Part shown: positions 40,247 through 40,928 of the stretch, piece by piece
Position numbering within the stretch: the stretch's first letter is position 1
Layout: each line of letters opens with the position of its first letter
NCBI GenBank assembly: GCA_949280815.1
Contig: CASDJM010000011.1
Span: forward strand, 1-40,928
Origin: an uncultured Clostridia bacterium
GTDB taxonomy: Bacteria; Bacillota; Clostridia; TANB77; CAG-508
DNA: 40,928 nt
Reading direction: 5' to 3'
Translations under genes and position numbers: made by a program
The notes under the pieces: generated by a model
Database searches by the model: none
Seen by the model: the letters and a program-made list of their open reading frames with translations, nothing else
Told to the model about the DNA's origin: nothing

Positions 40247-40928
40247 TTATTTTATTATATAAGTCCCATCTAAATTTTTCTCCAATTGGACATTAGCATT
40301 GAGACAAACCAGAGGTCTAAAACCAACGTTAACGTTCCCCTTCCATCCATAACCAATCTTTTCGGACACATTAAGAGAATTCCATGTATGAGTCTCAGAA
40401 GGGGATGCTAACCAAGTAGCAGAAGCCGTCTCTTCATTTGCTATACTATACAAATCATCAAATACTCCAGTAAAATAAACATCATCTGAAGTCCAGTTAG
40501 ATCCCCCATCTGTACTTATTTCATATCCTACGTTACTACTTGCTCTGGCTTGATAATTTGTACCATATTTTTGATTATAGGATTTGAACAACAATTCTAT
40601 GGTTGGTCCACCTATCGCATATTCTGCCTTGTTTCCTTTATATACATTCCATACATTTGTATCCAACATATAAGCTACTGCTTTCATATTATCATTAGTA
40701 CTTGTGTATCCCTTTGTAAAATAGTGACTATTTAATGCTTTTAATTTTACATCTGTTATATCACTTGAACCTGAATAATCTGATGTTACATTGTTAAATG
40801 ATAATTTATAGTCAGAATTTTTATAGATTGTTTGTGTCGCTGATGATGGGCAATAATCGTAGTGAATATAATCATCTGCAATCAAGTATATATTATTTGT
40901 ATCTGCATAAAATATCTTCCAGTTCTTT
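40247..40928 (-). CDS. C-terminal part of a surface-type protein, 5' end outside the window
   Basis: The minus frame is open to the window edge, so the gene starts beyond 40928; the TTG at 40885 is not its true start. The visible 226 residues begin NWKIFYADTNNIYLIADDYI and end with WLASPSETHTWNSLNVSEKI, then GFRPLVCLNANVQLEKNLDG. The WLAS...GFRPLVCL pattern recurs in secreted or pilin-leader proteins of uncultured Clostridia, as far as I recall. No catalytic motif is seen. Composition is rich in Asn, Ser and Tyr, fitting an exported protein. Confidence 0.6.
   Translation of the reverse strand, partial: KNWKIFYADTNNIYLIADDYIHYDYCPSSATQTIYKNSDYKLSFNNVTSDYSGSSDITDVKLKALNSHYFTKGYTSTNDNMKAVAYMLDTNVWNVYKGNKAEYAIGGPTIELLFKSYNQKYGTNYQARASSNVGYEISTDGGSNWTSDDVYFTGVFDDLYSIANEETASATWLASPSETHTWNSLNVSEKIGYGWKGNVNVGFRPLVCLNANVQLEKNLDGTYIIK

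Overview
The window is very AT-rich DNA from a Bacillota bacterium, most likely an uncultured Clostridia-type gut organism. The grounds are strong GGAGG ribosome sites, UUG/GUG starts, a ClpE-type unfoldase, pyrimidine-nucleoside phosphorylase, and mobile elements of the Tn4451 and Tn1549 types. This is inferred from gene content; no species can be named.

Layout. (1) 1-2373 is core chromosome on the minus strand: rpmA, rplU with its promoter and leader, rdgB and a short-chain dehydrogenase. (2) 2374-5844 is decaying accessory DNA. Two genes are intact (HD hydrolase, GNAT acetyltransferase). The rest are broken remnants of a sugar-phosphate isomerase/epimerase, DinD, a histidine phosphatase, a D-2-hydroxyacid dehydrogenase and a tyrosine integrase. 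(3) 5845-30822 looks like a composite genomic island of about 25 kb at the 3' end of a tRNA-Leu(UAA) gene. A 10-base copy of the tRNA 3' end lies at 5845, next to a tyrosine integrase and an excisionase. (4) 30823-40928 is core chromosome again: tRNA-Leu, pdp, rnhB, a pilin-like protein, htrA, a membrane-anchored protein, clpE, pgsA and the 3' part of a surface-type protein. Several palindromic repeats and MITE-like elements sit between these genes.

Inside the island, the first module (5967-17480) has int, xis, a zinc-finger protein and a four-gene cargo block (ATPase, zinc-ribbon/Vsr-like nuclease fusion, NUDIX hydrolase, DUF4365-type nuclease-fold protein). It then has a mobilization/replication block: frameshifted MOBP relaxase, MobC, a candidate oriT, a DUF6664-like protein, TnpV and RepA. 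The second part (17970-23951) has an asparaginase-family protein with a changed active-site motif, two more TnpV copies, a MobV relaxase, a frameshifted DUF1016 nuclease and a GNAT-RibD fusion. The third (about 24086-28062) is a Tn4451-like element: structured non-coding region, MobV/TnpZ, TnpW and TnpX. A second large serine recombinase (28290-30218) and a small unknown gene lie between it and the tRNA.

The best candidate for an undescribed system is the cargo block 9197-14388: four closely spaced co-directional genes, three with nuclease-like or ATPase signatures, closed by a terminator. Its role in defence is inference only. Other notable points are the integrase's duplicated four-cysteine motif, a 288-bp MITE inserted exactly at the pdp stop codon with an 8-bp target duplication, and a perfect 32-nt inverted REP pair upstream of clpE.
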